Assembly (NCBI GenBank): GCA_009760855.2
Contig: WPIO01000080.1
Span: forward strand, 252,501 to 316,500
Origin: Cristatella mucedo
Taxonomy: Eukaryota > Bryozoa > Phylactolaemata > Cristatellidae
Reading direction: 5' to 3'
Length of the DNA: 64,000 nucleotides
Each line of letters begins with the position of its first letter. The stretch's first letter is position 1. The notes under the pieces are model-generated. The model saw nothing but the letters and a program-made list of their open reading frames with translations, had not been told where the DNA came from and made no database searches. Below are positions 35,380-47,059 of this stretch, one piece after another. Made by a program: the position numbers and the translations under genes.

Positions 35380-36540
35380 TTTCTAAAAGAAAAGGTGGTG
35401 CTTAACAAAGGCCTGCTGTGCTTGCAAAGAAATATCTGGCTGAGTCGGTAAGCAAAGGTCGGTAAGCAAAGCTAGCAGGCGATCTCGACTAGCAGCAGCA
35501 ATGCTGGAGAGAGTCGCTAAGATGGAGAGAGCAGAGAAGCCAGACACACATGTGACGCCAGACACAAAGTAGCACCGACATCAAAGAAGATTGTAGCGAC
35601 ACTGCACACGGCCATAACAGCGCAACAGCCAAACCAAGCTACGTAGTCGGCGCCGGCCGTGAACGTTAGCGACAACCTTGGCCTCCAGTGGCCTTGACTC
35701 CATCGCCGAAATATCCGGTTCCGGTTGATATGGCTGTGAGGCGGTATTTACAGCTTGATCTTAAGAAAAGACCCCAAATGCTCCGATACAAAATATAAAA
35801 CGTTTAGATAGAAGCGCTGACCTGTTCTCATGCTCAAAATTATCGTTTGGATATGGAACTTACAGCCAGGTACCCGGTTTATGCATCGCTGATACCTTTT
35901 GCCGTGGCGACTCGATTGACGAATCTTACCGCCCCATACGACGAAGGCAACTGGCATCTTATAGTCATTCTCTCTGGCAGGTTGGCTACTAACGCGATGC
36001 GTTAGTTGCGAGGTGTGCTGCTGCAAACCATACCGAGCTATTCGAAGATCATTGCTTCATAGGGTTGGTTCGACTGAAGACACGCAGTGTGAACAAGAGC
36101 TCAGATAAACTTCGCGAGATTGAATTGAGCTCAGATGTGTTTCGCACTCGAGGTAACAAAATTGTATGATTTTTTATTATATTTATGATTAGTTTTATTA
36201 TTTTGTGTCATCAGTTTTATTTAAACTCGCTGCTTGCCGATACTGTCTGCAAAAATATTATTGCATTTTCGCCAGTGCATATGACCTGGCCTGCCTGCCG
36301 TCTGCTTTACAGCATTAACCTCGCTTGCCTAGTTTCCCTAGAATCATCATCTGCTGAAGCAGTCACGAGACAATTGGTTGTCTTATGCTTAGACAGACAT
36401 TAAGTTCTTGCCTTACTTATTATTATTATTATATTCCGAATGTGTAGAAATCGACCAATCTTTCGAACCGTGCTCCACTTCGATCGAATCATCACCGGCA
36501 GACGGTCCATGACCGCTAATCGAAGGTACTTGCTTCCTTG
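35380..36540. other. No gene recognised
   Basis: Unique-looking sequence; a 92-codon minus-strand open frame at 35748-36026 has no recognisable domain. Confidence 0.5.
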
Positions 36541-36542
36541 TA

Positions 36543-38260
36543 TGACATAGACTGTGTGCATGTCACCCCTAACCATGTTCTTCATGTTGTTTATCAAGCA
36601 TGATATTACTCACAATTCAATCGTGTTTCCATTTGCAGAAAATAGGGTCAGCATGCAAGTATGGTTGGTGGCAGCATATAGTGTCAGCATGCGTAAGCAC
36701 ATAAAGAACGAATCACAGGGACCCACTAAATGCTGTGATAGATGTGTTTTTAGTTTCTTTTTAAATATGGTCAAGTTAAGAGATGTCGTGATGTAAGTCT
36801 TGAGTGAGTTCCTGGCTTTGGAAGCATACAAAGTAAAGGCACGGTCTCAAAAGGATTTAGGGTTCGTACAAGACACAGGTAAACAATTAGATTCTGAAAA
36901 TCGGGTGGTATGATGCTTAGCCCGGTGAGAGAGTAGCTCTGACAGGTAGGCTGGAGCCAAGGAATGAAGAGACCTGAAAGTGAGTGACAACCTTGAAATC
37001 GATGCATTGCTTGACTTGGAGCCAGTGCAGATCAGCGAGAAAAGGTGTGATGTGGCAACTGTGATGCTCACAGACAAGCCTCACTGCAGAGTCTCACCTG
37101 ATTGCACCGGCCGGTAGACCAGCAAGCAATGAGTTGCAGAAGTCACGACAGGATGTCACAAATGCGTGGACTATTTTAGATGTGGCATCCCTGTCTAAAC
37201 AACCCCGAATTTTAGCAATGTTATGTGCATGAACCAATTTTGATTTGTCATTCCTGTCTAAAAAGCTCGAATTTTAGCAATCTTGTGTATCCGAAAGTAG
37301 GCGGACGTGACAGTGGAGCTGATGTGGTCGTCTAATGAAAGGTCACTTTGGAACATGACACCTATATTTTGCGCAGATTGAACAAGAGATATGGTGGCAG
37401 AGCCAATTTTGAGCGTTAGCCTTTCCAATTTCTCAGTTCCACTTGGTTTGCTCATAACCAGTAAGTTGGTTTTATCATCATTTAATTTAAGGAAGTTTGC
37501 TGCCACCCATGTGCAGATGTCATCAATGCCAGCTGCAAGGGGCTGGGAACGATGAAAGAAGAGGTACAAATGAGTGTCAACTGCATAGAAGTGAAAGCCT
37601 AGATTGTGCCTGGCCATCGCATCGGTAAGAGGGAGACTAAACTGTGAAAAGCCTAGAAAGAGATTGAGTTCTCTGAGGGCGCTTTATCAAGTGCATTATT
37701 ATTATTACTAAAAGAACGGGACCAAGCACGGTGCCCTGAGGTACCTAATATTTCAGAGGTTCCTCGGATGATCTTTGTCCACTCATATCAATACTCTGAA
37801 GTCTCACATTGAGATAGGACCTGAACCATTGCAGTGCAGTGCCAGTGATGCCCAGGCGAGATTAGAAGCGCTCAAGAAGGACTTGGTGATCGATAATATC
37901 AAAAGCAGTTGAAAGATCGAGTAAAACGAGCAGAGAGATTCTACCTAAGTCTGCATTTCTAAGTAGGTTGCTATACACCCGAAGCAATGCTGACTCTGTG
38001 AAGTGTTTAGCTCTAAAACCATACTGGAATTTACTAGCAAGGTTTATGGCATATGGCTTATGCGAATTTTGTGGCCCATGAAAACTGGCAGGGGTTGAAT
38101 TTAGCATTTCACTGGCTGCCTGGCAGTAGCAAATGCATCTTTTTTGTATCTGCAGCCGCAGAGATGATTGATTGCCATCCGTCTGTACAGGGTCAAAGCA
38201 TGTGAGGGGTGTGCTGAGACCCCTCGAGAGGTCTCCTTCCTGCCACGCCCCCGCCACCAC
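36543..38260 (-). mobile_element. LINE-A long fragment with RT core, head-to-head with a + piece
   Basis: 36543-36642 is a + strand 3' UTR piece. From 36643 the element runs on the minus strand through 3' UTR, C-terminal ORF, KLNDDKTNLLVM (37440-37500) and LLVLLDLSTAFDIIDHQVLL (37880-37950, the DLSxAFDxxDH motif A of L2/CR1 RTs). A 59-bp LINE-A tail in + orientation interrupts it at 37652-37710. The part from 37862 to 38260 reads open for 132 codons, the longest RT stretch in the window. Confidence 0.9.
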
Positions 38261-38264
38261 TGAT

Positions 38265-39855
38265 CTGTCTCATCTGTAGCCTTTGCATGTAGCCTAAAAT
38301 TAGAATTGTGTACATGAATGCCATGGACATTTGCTTGCTGGCACTGCTGCCGATAGGGTGTGCAGACAGGGAAGTTCTTCTGTGTCAGGCAGTGTGGGCT
38401 TCTTTCGTTGTTAGCAGCTAAACTGCTAGCGAATTTCTCTATGCAATTAAATTTTCGTCCCTTCTTCGATGTCCATAAGATTAGGCGAGGAGCAATATCT
38501 ATGTGGTTATACCTCGTGCTTCAAATAAATAAATCGAAAAGGTCAAGTGATATTCAGGAACCTTCTTTAGCCTCTAGTGCACTGCCGTTGTGAAAGAAGT
38601 GATTGATGGAAGTACTAGAAGTGATTCTTGTTTACATGTACTATATTCGGTATCATTCAGGAGCTGCCTCTGGGTTGCAATATCGCACCTGACTAGCGCC
38701 GCACCTGGGGATCTGCCATATTTCTTCAGCGTTGTTGAATTTCTTGTTATTATGTCAACTGAAGGGCAATTCTGCCATATCTATCTGTGTGCTCATCCTT
38801 TTGTTGACTTATCACATTTGTGATTAATGGTTTTTGACTTATAGGAGCCATTTTTTCAGTTTTATCCATTCATTAATTAATTCTACTATTAATTAATCAA
38901 TTTTGGAAAAATTCTGTATAAAGATTGATTCTGGTAGCACCCTACGGTGGAACTAAGCAGACAACGCAAGATCCTGCAATAGGAAGTTACTTGGAAAGAC
39001 AGCTGCAGAGGCTGCATTGAAATGTAGTTTCTGCCTGATGCTACGTCGATCTGTTTGCCGGAGCTGCCTCTAGCTCACAACCCGATTGTCATCACTGGCA
39101 AAAAATTCATGACAACGTGCCTAGCTGATCACAAAAGCCTAATCTGATCGAGGCCCGTGCCTGCTACTGCAGCTCCATCATCAGCTAGTTTTAGCAGGTT
39201 TTGACAGGCTGCCTCACTCGACCATGTCTGAATGGAACAGTTAACAAGCTATTTAAATACAAAGCCAGCAGTAGGTGTAGGTCTGCTATACGTGTATATC
39301 TGGGTGACTTGGGCACGGGCATAGAACTTAGCAATATTTTTTTTTAAGGGAAAAATCGGGCAGGTAAGAGAAAAAGCCAATTCTTAGTCATTCTTGTGAG
39401 ATTTGAAGGGCTAATGAGGCACTGTAGAGACAGCCGAACTTGAGCTGTGTGCGAACCGAGATTTATATGACAGTTGGCTGTTCGACATGCACACATTAAA
39501 CAAAGAAATCCACCACTCACACATATCACTCAAAACCTAGATTAAGTTGAATGTGAAAACAAAGACAGGTATAGAAACCTTTTAGCTGCTTAGCAAATAT
39601 ATGCTGGAGCTTCCAAGTAAAGTTGCACGATGCCAACATTGCCCAGGGCACTGTTCGAGGAGAACGAGACACTTGGGTATTGCCTCGGTACACTAAAGCG
39701 AGCAGTGAAGACCTCACACTAGGTCCTTGCACTGTGCGTCGGCAGTTTATTTGCTAAGAAGACTATCATCAGTCTTCCCTTTTATCGGATCCTTCTCGGA
39801 TCCCAAAACCCGATGGTTGGTAGAAATACATTTGATGCCAGGGATTTGAAAGACC
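38265..39855. other. No gene recognised
   Basis: No repeat family or coding domain recognised apart from short AT-rich patches near 38870-38910. Confidence 0.5.
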
Positions 39856-39857
39856 GA

Positions 39858-40048
39858 TAATAATAATAATTATAATTCACTTGATAAAGCGCCCTCAGAG
39901 AACTTAATCTCTCTCTAGGCGCTTTACGTTTGCTGCAAAGGGAAATGCAATTGAATGGTGAGTACAATCATGCTTGATAAACAAACAAAAAATGAATAAC
40001 ATGTTTAGGGGTGCCGTGCACAGGGTCAGCATGCAGATGTGGTTAGTG
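39858..40048 (-). mobile_element. LINE-A 3' tail fragment
   Basis: (ATT)n, stem-loop and part of the 3' UTR, truncated within the repeated GGGTCAGCATGC segment. Confidence 0.88.
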
Positions 40049-40593
40049 GGGTATTCTGAGGTATAGAAGACTGAGGTATAGAAGGGCCTGAAAGGGTTTA
40101 AGCTACAGGTCAGTTTGGCGTGTCATAATTCCGGAGTCACAGTATTGAACAGTTGGTTGACATCTGAGTAAAAGAGCAACGCAGCTTGGTTTTGCGGTGT
40201 TTCCAGCTCCGGGCTGACAATGTTCCACCTGCTGCCTGTGCTGCTTCCCCTGGCTTGGTGTGCTGGCATAATGATGCTATTAGTCGATTCGTCATTGATT
40301 GGTTTCCGGGACAAGTCCGGAATAGGCAAGCATCGTAGGCAGCCGGCGTACACTCAGTCGCTAAAACAAACTCGCAGTATGGCTACTGCCCCTGCTTCGG
40401 CTGGGCAAATTCGTTCGGGTAATAAGCTTGTTTTCCAAGATGGCCGGCATAAATAATAATATAGTTAGGCAAAACATGTGAAATTTTATATTGACTGCCC
40501 AAAAACGAACACATGCTACTGGTACGTATGAGTTCAGTCGTCCCACCACGATTCTGTAATATCTCTCTTACCTGGCCAGGCATACAGGCCACC

Positions 40594-40735
40594 CGAGGAG
40601 AAGGTTGGTCTAGCAGTTAAAGTGCTCACCCGACCAAAGTCTGACTGAGGTCGTGGGCTCGAGCCCCGAAGCATATGTGAATCGCCTGAGTGAAGTAAGT
40701 TCTCTTGGGGCGCTATATAAATGAATTACATTTTT
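40594..40735 (+). mobile_element. SINE-D (tRNA-derived) copy 1
   Basis: tRNA-like head (GGTTGGTCTAGCAGTTAAAG, B box GGGCTCGAGCCCC) joined to a 3' tail GGGGCGCTATATAAATGAAT that resembles the LINE-A 3' end. Directly followed by a second copy. Confidence 0.85.
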
Positions 40736-40888
40736 CCGAGCTGGTTTGGTCCAGCGGTAAAGGTGCTCGCCCCGACCAAGGTCTGTCTGAGGTCGCAGGC
40801 TCGAGCCCCAAGGCATATGTGAAGCGCCTGAATAGAGATTGAGTTCTTTTTGGGGGCGCTATACAAATGAATTATATATTATTTTTAT
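40736..40888 (+). mobile_element. SINE-D copy 2, tandem to copy 1
   Basis: Head GGTTTGGTCCAGCGGTAAAG and B box GGCTCGAGCCCC, then GCGCCTGAATAGAGATTGAG and a GGGGGCGCT stem-loop shared with LINE-A, ending in a TATT-rich tail. Confidence 0.87.
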
Positions 40889-41802
40889 AAGGTGGTAGGG
40901 AGAAGGTCTGTCGATACACATATGTTCCTCCTGGTGCTGCAACCATTTCAGTGATACCTATCTTCCAGCAGCCTGTTCCTTCAGGAATGACTCTTCTCTT
41001 CTTAGCCTTCTTGAGAACCAGCTTCGTAGGCTTTGCTGTTAACTCGTGATATGGTTGTCTGTTATTCTTAAGGAGGAGAAGGAGAGGCATAGGAAGAGAG
41101 GCAGGCAAGAGGGGGCAAGAGGAGGAGGAGGAGGAAGGAAAGCCAGCTTTCCTCACAAGAAAAAGCTTTGGATGCTGAACTCCCAAACTCATACTCGGCT
41201 GCACCGTGGATCCGAGGCTAGCGGTGCCAGAGTGCAGCATGTCTCCTGTTGGATCCTAGGAGCCCAGCATTCTATAGGGACACTTTTTAGGTCGAGGTCG
41301 TTGTTGGCACTACACTGCTCATCGCCCGATCCGATCCTGTCTCTCGTGCTGCTTGTCATTGTTCGATCCTATCACGAGCCTGGGCATCTAGGCCTCAGCT
41401 GGCCGAGATGCCCAGGCTCGTGAAGAGGCCAGGGGATCGGTTTGATAGGAATTTGTGTGCAAACAGCTTAGCCAGCTGCCGAGCAGCTCAGCTGGCTTCC
41501 AAAGCCATTAATTTCCACCCAGCGACAGGCTGACCATTAGAGGCAGACACTACCAGCCAGCTGCTGCTCGAGTTCGTCCCTCTGCAGCCAGGCCTTGATG
41601 GGGGGGGGGGGAGGGGGGAAGGTAGAGAGGAGCAGTGTTCAGCAGACTTGTTACCTTGCCACCGAAGTCAGTGCTGCTGCCCTGCCCCATAGCCCCGCCC
41701 CCTTAGTAGCACTGCCTGCCTGGCGGGTTGCCTCCTTCCCCCTAGTGGCTTACTTGCAAGACAGTTTTACCGGGGATATAGGATACCGGGATAGGATTTA
41801 TT

Positions 41803-42046
41803 TATGACAGCATTTAGTGGGTCCCTGCGATTCATCCTTAATGTGCTTATGCATGCTGATACTGTGCATGCTGCCACTAACCACACTTGCATGCTGACCC
41901 TGTGTACGTCACCCCTAACCACGTTATTCTTGTTTATCGAGCATGCTTCCACTCACCATTCGATCGTGTTTCCTTTGCAGCAAATGTAAAGCACCTAGAA
42001 AGAAAGAGATAGAGTTCTCTGAGGGCGCTTTATCAAGTGTATTATA
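41803..42046 (+). mobile_element. LINE-A 3' fragment abutting LINE-B
   Basis: 3' UTR, stem-loop and short tail ending GTGTATTATA. The next base continues inside a LINE-B sequence, so the fragment inserted into LINE-B. Confidence 0.85.
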
Positions 42047-42375
42047 GCGACAAAAGTTTGAGCTCTGTAGGTCCTAGACTGTGGAATTTGCTTCCCCGAT
42101 TCTAATGCAACGACAACTTTCCCTGCTGCCAACTATGGCACATCCTTTCCAGCCGTCCTGACCTGCTGCTTGCACGATACTCACTACTGCAACTGCTCTC
42201 CTGACTCCAATATGCTTCCCACTTTCTCTTTTTTGCGTGAGAAGAAGTCGGTTGGCTACCTAAACCCTTAGCCGAAAGCCGCTTACGCTGTGAGTGCATT
42301 ATACAGAACTCTCCTGTGGAGCACCCACATAGTGTTTGTGGCTTTGTGGAGTTGCAGACGGAGATACATTAGTAG
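42047..42375 (+). mobile_element. LINE-B 3' fragment
   Basis: Matches the 3' end of the copy at 3262-4200 from GTCCTAGACTGTGGAA to the 3' terminus (TTTGTGGAGTTGCAGACGG). Confidence 0.82.
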
Positions 42376-42529
42376 CCATTCGAGCTCTCACTGCCCAAAA
42401 GTTGAGACTAAGCCCTTCTCTTTTCTACGTGTTCCTGCACAGTTTCTCTCAAGTATTTCGCGATACACTGGATCGGCAGCAGGATCCTCTAGCTTGTCCA
42501 CACCCCACCCACCCCTACCCGGATCTTAG

Positions 42530-42690
42530 CCGGGGCCTAAAGTGCTCGAACTTCGCGACCAAGGTCGTGGGTTCGAGTCTTACAGCAGACGAAAATCCTT
42601 TATTGCCTGCTGCAAGAGTGGGAGTAGATGCAAAGACTCATCTATCGGCTGCTACATGAACGAGGCTGTTCGATCAGCCGAGCGTTATTT
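42530..42690 (+). mobile_element. SINE-C, diverged copy
   Basis: Keeps the B box GGTTCGAGTCT and ATCCTTTATTGCC segment; the A-box half is replaced or decayed (CCTAAAGTGCTCG). Confidence 0.75.
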
Positions 42691-43207
42691 TATTATGCTG
42701 GCCAAATCTTGACCATTCTGGAGAGGGGCTGGGACCATCGAGGTCCGACTGCTGCATTGCATTCGTTTAGCAACAACTCGCATACACTTAACAAAGAAAG
42801 CTCGAGGCTCCCATGCCCAACATAAATACCTCAATGTACCGCGATTGCAGTACAACTGAGTATTACCTAGCATGGCAGCAATTGCACCTGCAGTAGCAGC
42901 AGCAGCAGCAGCAGCAGTGCGATTGCTGGTACTGCCGGTGCTGAAGCTGCTGCTCCTAGATGAACTGCACCTCTAGCAGCCTGCATGCTGCAATCACGTT
43001 GACTGATGTCTTGACCTAGTACGAGTCGAAGAATTTGAAGAGCAAATGTTCAGTTCTAGGGCCAGCCTGGCGTCCAGAGTAGTCCTCCTTGCCCCACCCA
43101 CCAGTCCTCCTTGCCCTCATCCTCTCTATTCACTCACGTCCTCCACCTCCACTGCATCCTTCTTTTCCTCTTTCCTGTCCTCTTATTTGCCCCTCTCTAT
43201 TCTGTCT

Positions 43208-43214
<7 letters not shown>

Positions 43215-43254
<40 letters not shown>
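43215..43254 (+). repeat. (CT)n microsatellite
   Basis: About 20 CT units just before a LINE-A fragment. Confidence 0.95.
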
Positions 43255-43257
<3 letters not shown>

Positions 43258-43261
43258 TCGT

Positions 43262-43542
43262 TTAGCTACACCTCGTATGATCCTCAAATCCTTCGAAGAC
43301 CGTGTACTGAGTTCCTATGCTCCCAAAGCCTGGAACTCATTTCCGACTGGCACCACGACAGCCCCTGACTTAACGGTATCCATTTATTCGCAGCATTTAG
43401 TGTGTCCATGTGATTTGCTCTTTGAACGCTTATGTATGCTGAGACTGTGCATGCTACCGTCAACCATATTATCCTTGTTGTCATTGAGTATGCTGCAACT
43501 AACCATTCGAGCAGGCTTCCTTTACAGAAAATGTAAAGTGCT
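43262..43542 (+). mobile_element. Diverged LINE-A 3' fragment
   Basis: PRMILKSFEDRVLSSYAPKA and WNSFPTG, then the 3' UTR repeats. It stops before the stem-loop, at GTAAAGTGCTTAG. Confidence 0.8.
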
Positions 43543-44080
43543 TAGCCCGGGCTCAGAACTGGTGCCATACTTAAAACTAATACCTTCCCCCATCTCAGGA
43601 AGGAAGCGAGGCCCCTCCTCCTATAAGCTACCCCCATCGGGACTGCGAGCTAGCCCCCTGTAAGCTAACTGGTCCTGGCTTTAAAATAGCCTTCCCCTGG
43701 CTTTTAACGAACCCCCACCCACCCCTAAAGCTACCTCCATCGTGACTGCAAGCTAGCTCCTTGTAAGCCAGCTGGTCCTGGCTTTAAAATAGCCCCCCCT
43801 GGCTTTTAACGAACCCCCACCCACCCCTAAAGCTACCTCCATCGTGACTGCAAGCTAGCTCCCTGTAAGCTAGCCCGGGCTCAGAACTGGTGCCATACTT
43901 AAAACTAATACCTTCCGCCATCTCGGGAAGTAAGCTAGGCTCCTCCCCCTATAAGCTACCCCCCCCCCCATCGGGACTGCGAGCTAGCTCCTTGTAAGCT
44001 AGCTGATCCTGGCTTTAAAATAGCCCTCCTCTCCCCCTCCGGCTTGTAACGAACTCCCCCACCCCCACCCCACCCCCGTG
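43543..44080 (+). repeat. Complex minisatellite, units of about 103 bp in a 328-bp higher-order repeat
   Basis: GTAAGC..GCTGGTCCTGGCTT and TTTAACGAACCCCCACCCAC recur at about 103-bp spacing. TAGCCCGGGCTCAGAACTGG occurs at 43543 and 43871. C-rich on the + strand. Confidence 0.85.
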
Positions 44081-44600
44081 CTTTAACTCTGTTGCAGTCT
44101 CAAGCATTTGAAGTCAGGAGTTTGCCGAGATCTGCTGCCTGCCGAGATTTTCCCGTGGTTGGGCAGGTGATGTTTGCTGGGCAAGCCAAGTAAGTGCACG
44201 GGTCAAAGTGTGCTCTGTAGTATCGGAATATCAGATGGCCTTGGCAGCTCCTGGCCACCAGCCCCAAGCCGCAGCTGTCACTGACACTGATTCATTTGAC
44301 AAAAAGAAGCAGGTGATGGATGGGTCAGGTGATGGATCGGCTGAGTCGACTCTACCTGCCTCTCTGCCAGTGTGCTGCTTCTGCAGGCAGCCGCCTCCGC
44401 CGAGGGCACCAAAGGTTCTATGAAACAGTGGCTCCATTTAACGGCCAACCCCCCCCCAACCAGTCACTCCAGCCGACACTCGGCGATGGAGCCCCCAGCA
44501 GCTGCGGCGGCGGCTCGGCCTCCTCCAAATGGAATGTCAATTACAAAATCTCCACGAAAAAAAAATCCTAATTAGACCCCAGCGACAAAGTCGGACCATG

Positions 44601-44631
<31 letters not shown>

Positions 44632-45249
44632 GAAGACAGATGCTGGCGCGTCAGGGCTTCCTCCAGAGATCGGATTTCTCTGAACCAGCGCAGCCGCTGC
44701 TCCACCGGCAGGCCCACGTGTGGCCGCCCTCTCCGTGCCCTGTTTCCTGTGCAAGACCGCGCGTCCGAACTCCGAACTCCGTCCCTCCTTCTGTCCGCTG
44801 AAGTCGGAGCGAAGCCTCGTCTGGCACTTTGATGTTTGGCTGCACTGCTGCCCCTCCGATGCACCCACCCTCTCACATCTCACTCACTTACCCGGAGCAC
44901 GCCAGAACCCGAGCATCGCAGCTGCCCACTTGCCACCTATCCAGTATTTCCGGTTCGCAGATATCGAAGCCAAGCCTCAAGCCAAGGCCGACGGGGCTTG
45001 CAGGGCCGAAAGACGGGGGGGGGGCGGGTCTAGCTGCTGTCGTCCGAGCTTGCTTCGAGCAAGACGCCGGCAGCACGCTATGGTCGGGAAGCGCTCGCCG
45101 GCAGGGGCTCGAGCAGGCAGACGCTGGCGTCGGTGGCTCGAGAGGCGGCGGTTTTTCAGGCATTCTCCGCTGTGAACAAAAAAAGAAGTGCTTTTGCTCG
45201 CTCGCTGGCTGGCTGGCCAGCCCGGCCTGTGTGCGGCAGCAAAGATCCA

Positions 45250-45436
45250 ATAAAAAAATACTAGCTAATTTAACAGCCTCCTTTTACATATCGACAGAAG
45301 AGCCTTTGCCGCTATCGCTGTCGCTTGCAGCAGCAAAGATATTGATAGGATCGCCCGCTGCAGGATTCGAACCCACGACCTCGGGACCAAGGTCGTGAAA
45401 AGCAACCGCCTTACCTAGAGCCCCATCATGGCTCAC
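45250..45436 (-). mobile_element. SINE-C copy
   Basis: Minus strand, B box GGTTCGAATCC, with A-box end at CATGATGGGGCTC. A few bases longer than other copies. Confidence 0.87.
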
Positions 45437-46302
45437 CAATGACCTCTGCCTCGACGCCTATGTGCGTGCCACATCTTGTGCTACTGCTGCAGCGTTCCGC
45501 TGCCAGCGGCTGCCCTGTCTCCACCCAAACGCTGGTCGCTAGTGAGGAAGCTAGCTCCTTTGCCCTGTCGCACTTCCCAGCGACCTTTGGGAAATTCGCA
45601 AAAACGCTCCCCCAAATTTGTATCGCGTACCTAATGGTAACTCGACATCGGTGCTTGGCCCATGTCGTACGGGCAGAGCCGAGGCTGCGAAGCTGTCGGC
45701 AAGCGTGCCGAGCGGCAGCGGAGGCGCTGGGTGCCGCGGCACGCTGCGCTGCATGCTGCGGCAGCAGTATGCCTACCAGTTGACAATGGAGGCCGAGCAG
45801 CCAGTCGCGACCCGAGGCTGTTGGACCGTGCAGTTCCCCCGAAGAAAGAAAGGTTGACGGTGCTGCACTCCTTTGCTGCTTGTACTCTCTCCTCCTTCGC
45901 CGCCGGTGCCGCGCTCTTGCGCGAGTTCGAACCGCTCTCTCCTCGAACCGAGCGAGCGCTCGAACCGCCGACGATAATCCGCGCTCCTGTCGCTGTAGCC
46001 TGCTTAGACCTCGTCGACACTCGCCCGTTTTGGCCACCTGGTGGTCCAGAGCTCTGAGCTTTGCGTGCGTCTATCCCACCGCCGACCCTTGCAGCGCAGC
46101 CGAACCTGCAGCTCTGGCGAGGTTCGCGTGTCGGATGTCGGATGTGGGAGGATGCTGGCTGGCATTTCTGCGTGCACGCGTGCACCGATTGGTCGGCGCT
46201 GATTCCGGGGGCGCGCTTAACCGAGCGTGGTTAATTCTCTCTTGCCCGGGCGTGCGCGGTGCGCGAGCTCGGCGCGCTCGCTCGCGCGCTAGTAGAAAAC
46301 GG

Positions 46303-46438
46303 TACTAGCTGATTTACCAGCCTCTTTTGCCTAGCGACAGAAGAGCCTTTACGGCTATCACCACTGCTTGCAGTGGCGTCAAAGGATCGCCCACCATAGG
46401 ATTCGAACCTACCACCTTGGCACCGAGGTCTTGAATGC
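46303..46438 (-). mobile_element. SINE-C copy, truncated at the tRNA-like end
   Basis: Body and B box (GGTTCGAATCC) present, but the element stops before the A box. Confidence 0.82.
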
Positions 46439-46725
46439 CAGCAGCGCTGGCGCTGCTGACATTGGAATTCACCAGCGCTTCGTCTGCTCAACGGTTCTCA
46501 GGCAAGTGGCCGCTCGCCTGCTGCTCCTGCTGCGCTCTGATGGCGCTCCGGCCGCCCTCCGACCGTGCGGCCGAAGCTCGAGCTCCGGTTGCTACGCTCT
46601 CGGATGCTGCGTGTGGCTGCCACTCGGCCGGCGGCGCTGGCTTCCAGATGCCAAGCGTTGCCGACGGCCACGGCACTGGGAAGCATTCGGAAGCTGTGCG
46701 ACCCCGGAATCACGCCTTCGCCGGC

Positions 46726-46726
<1 letters not shown>

Positions 46727-46761
<35 letters not shown>

Positions 46762-46762
46762 G
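46727..46762 (+). repeat. (GCT)n trinucleotide repeat
   Basis: About 11 pure GCT units, which would code Ala, Leu or Cys runs depending on frame. Confidence 0.9.
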
Positions 46763-47059
46763 CACTTCGATATGAGTTACGAGTCGGCGCCTACCTCAGC
46801 GGCTCCTGGTCTGTGGCCGACCTCGCCCCACCCGCTGCACCGCCCCCTGTGCCCCTACGCCGCCATCACCCCGATTGAGAAGACTTGGCTAGGGCTGGAC
46901 AGGGCGGCCGCCGGCGACTCGTCTGTCGGTTCGCTCTTGCTGTTCCTTCTTCCTCCTTCGCGTGTCAAAGCCGTGGCTGTTGGCAGCGCTGCTGTGCAAG
47001 TTCGAGGTGTCTCCGACGTTGTCCCGGATTTATACTTGTGAGAAGAATGCCGCAAGATC

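Larger units (their letters stand above)
44090..47050. other. GC-rich block without an identified gene
   Basis: CpG-rich sequence with a 30-bp A run at 44601-44630 and two SINE-C copies. Many overlapping open frames exist on both strands because stops are rare in GC-rich DNA. None shows a domain I recognise. An exon-like part at 46690-46880 is described under findings. Confidence 0.4.

Noticed and set aside
44601-44630. Poly(A) tail of a processed pseudogene
   Set aside because: No coding similarity to a known mRNA upstream and no flanking target duplication was found; could be a simple A run.
45426-46037. Minus-strand open frame of 203 codons
   Set aside because: Arg/Ala/Ser-rich, no domain, in a GC-rich block where stops are rare on both strands; overlapping + frames are equally long.
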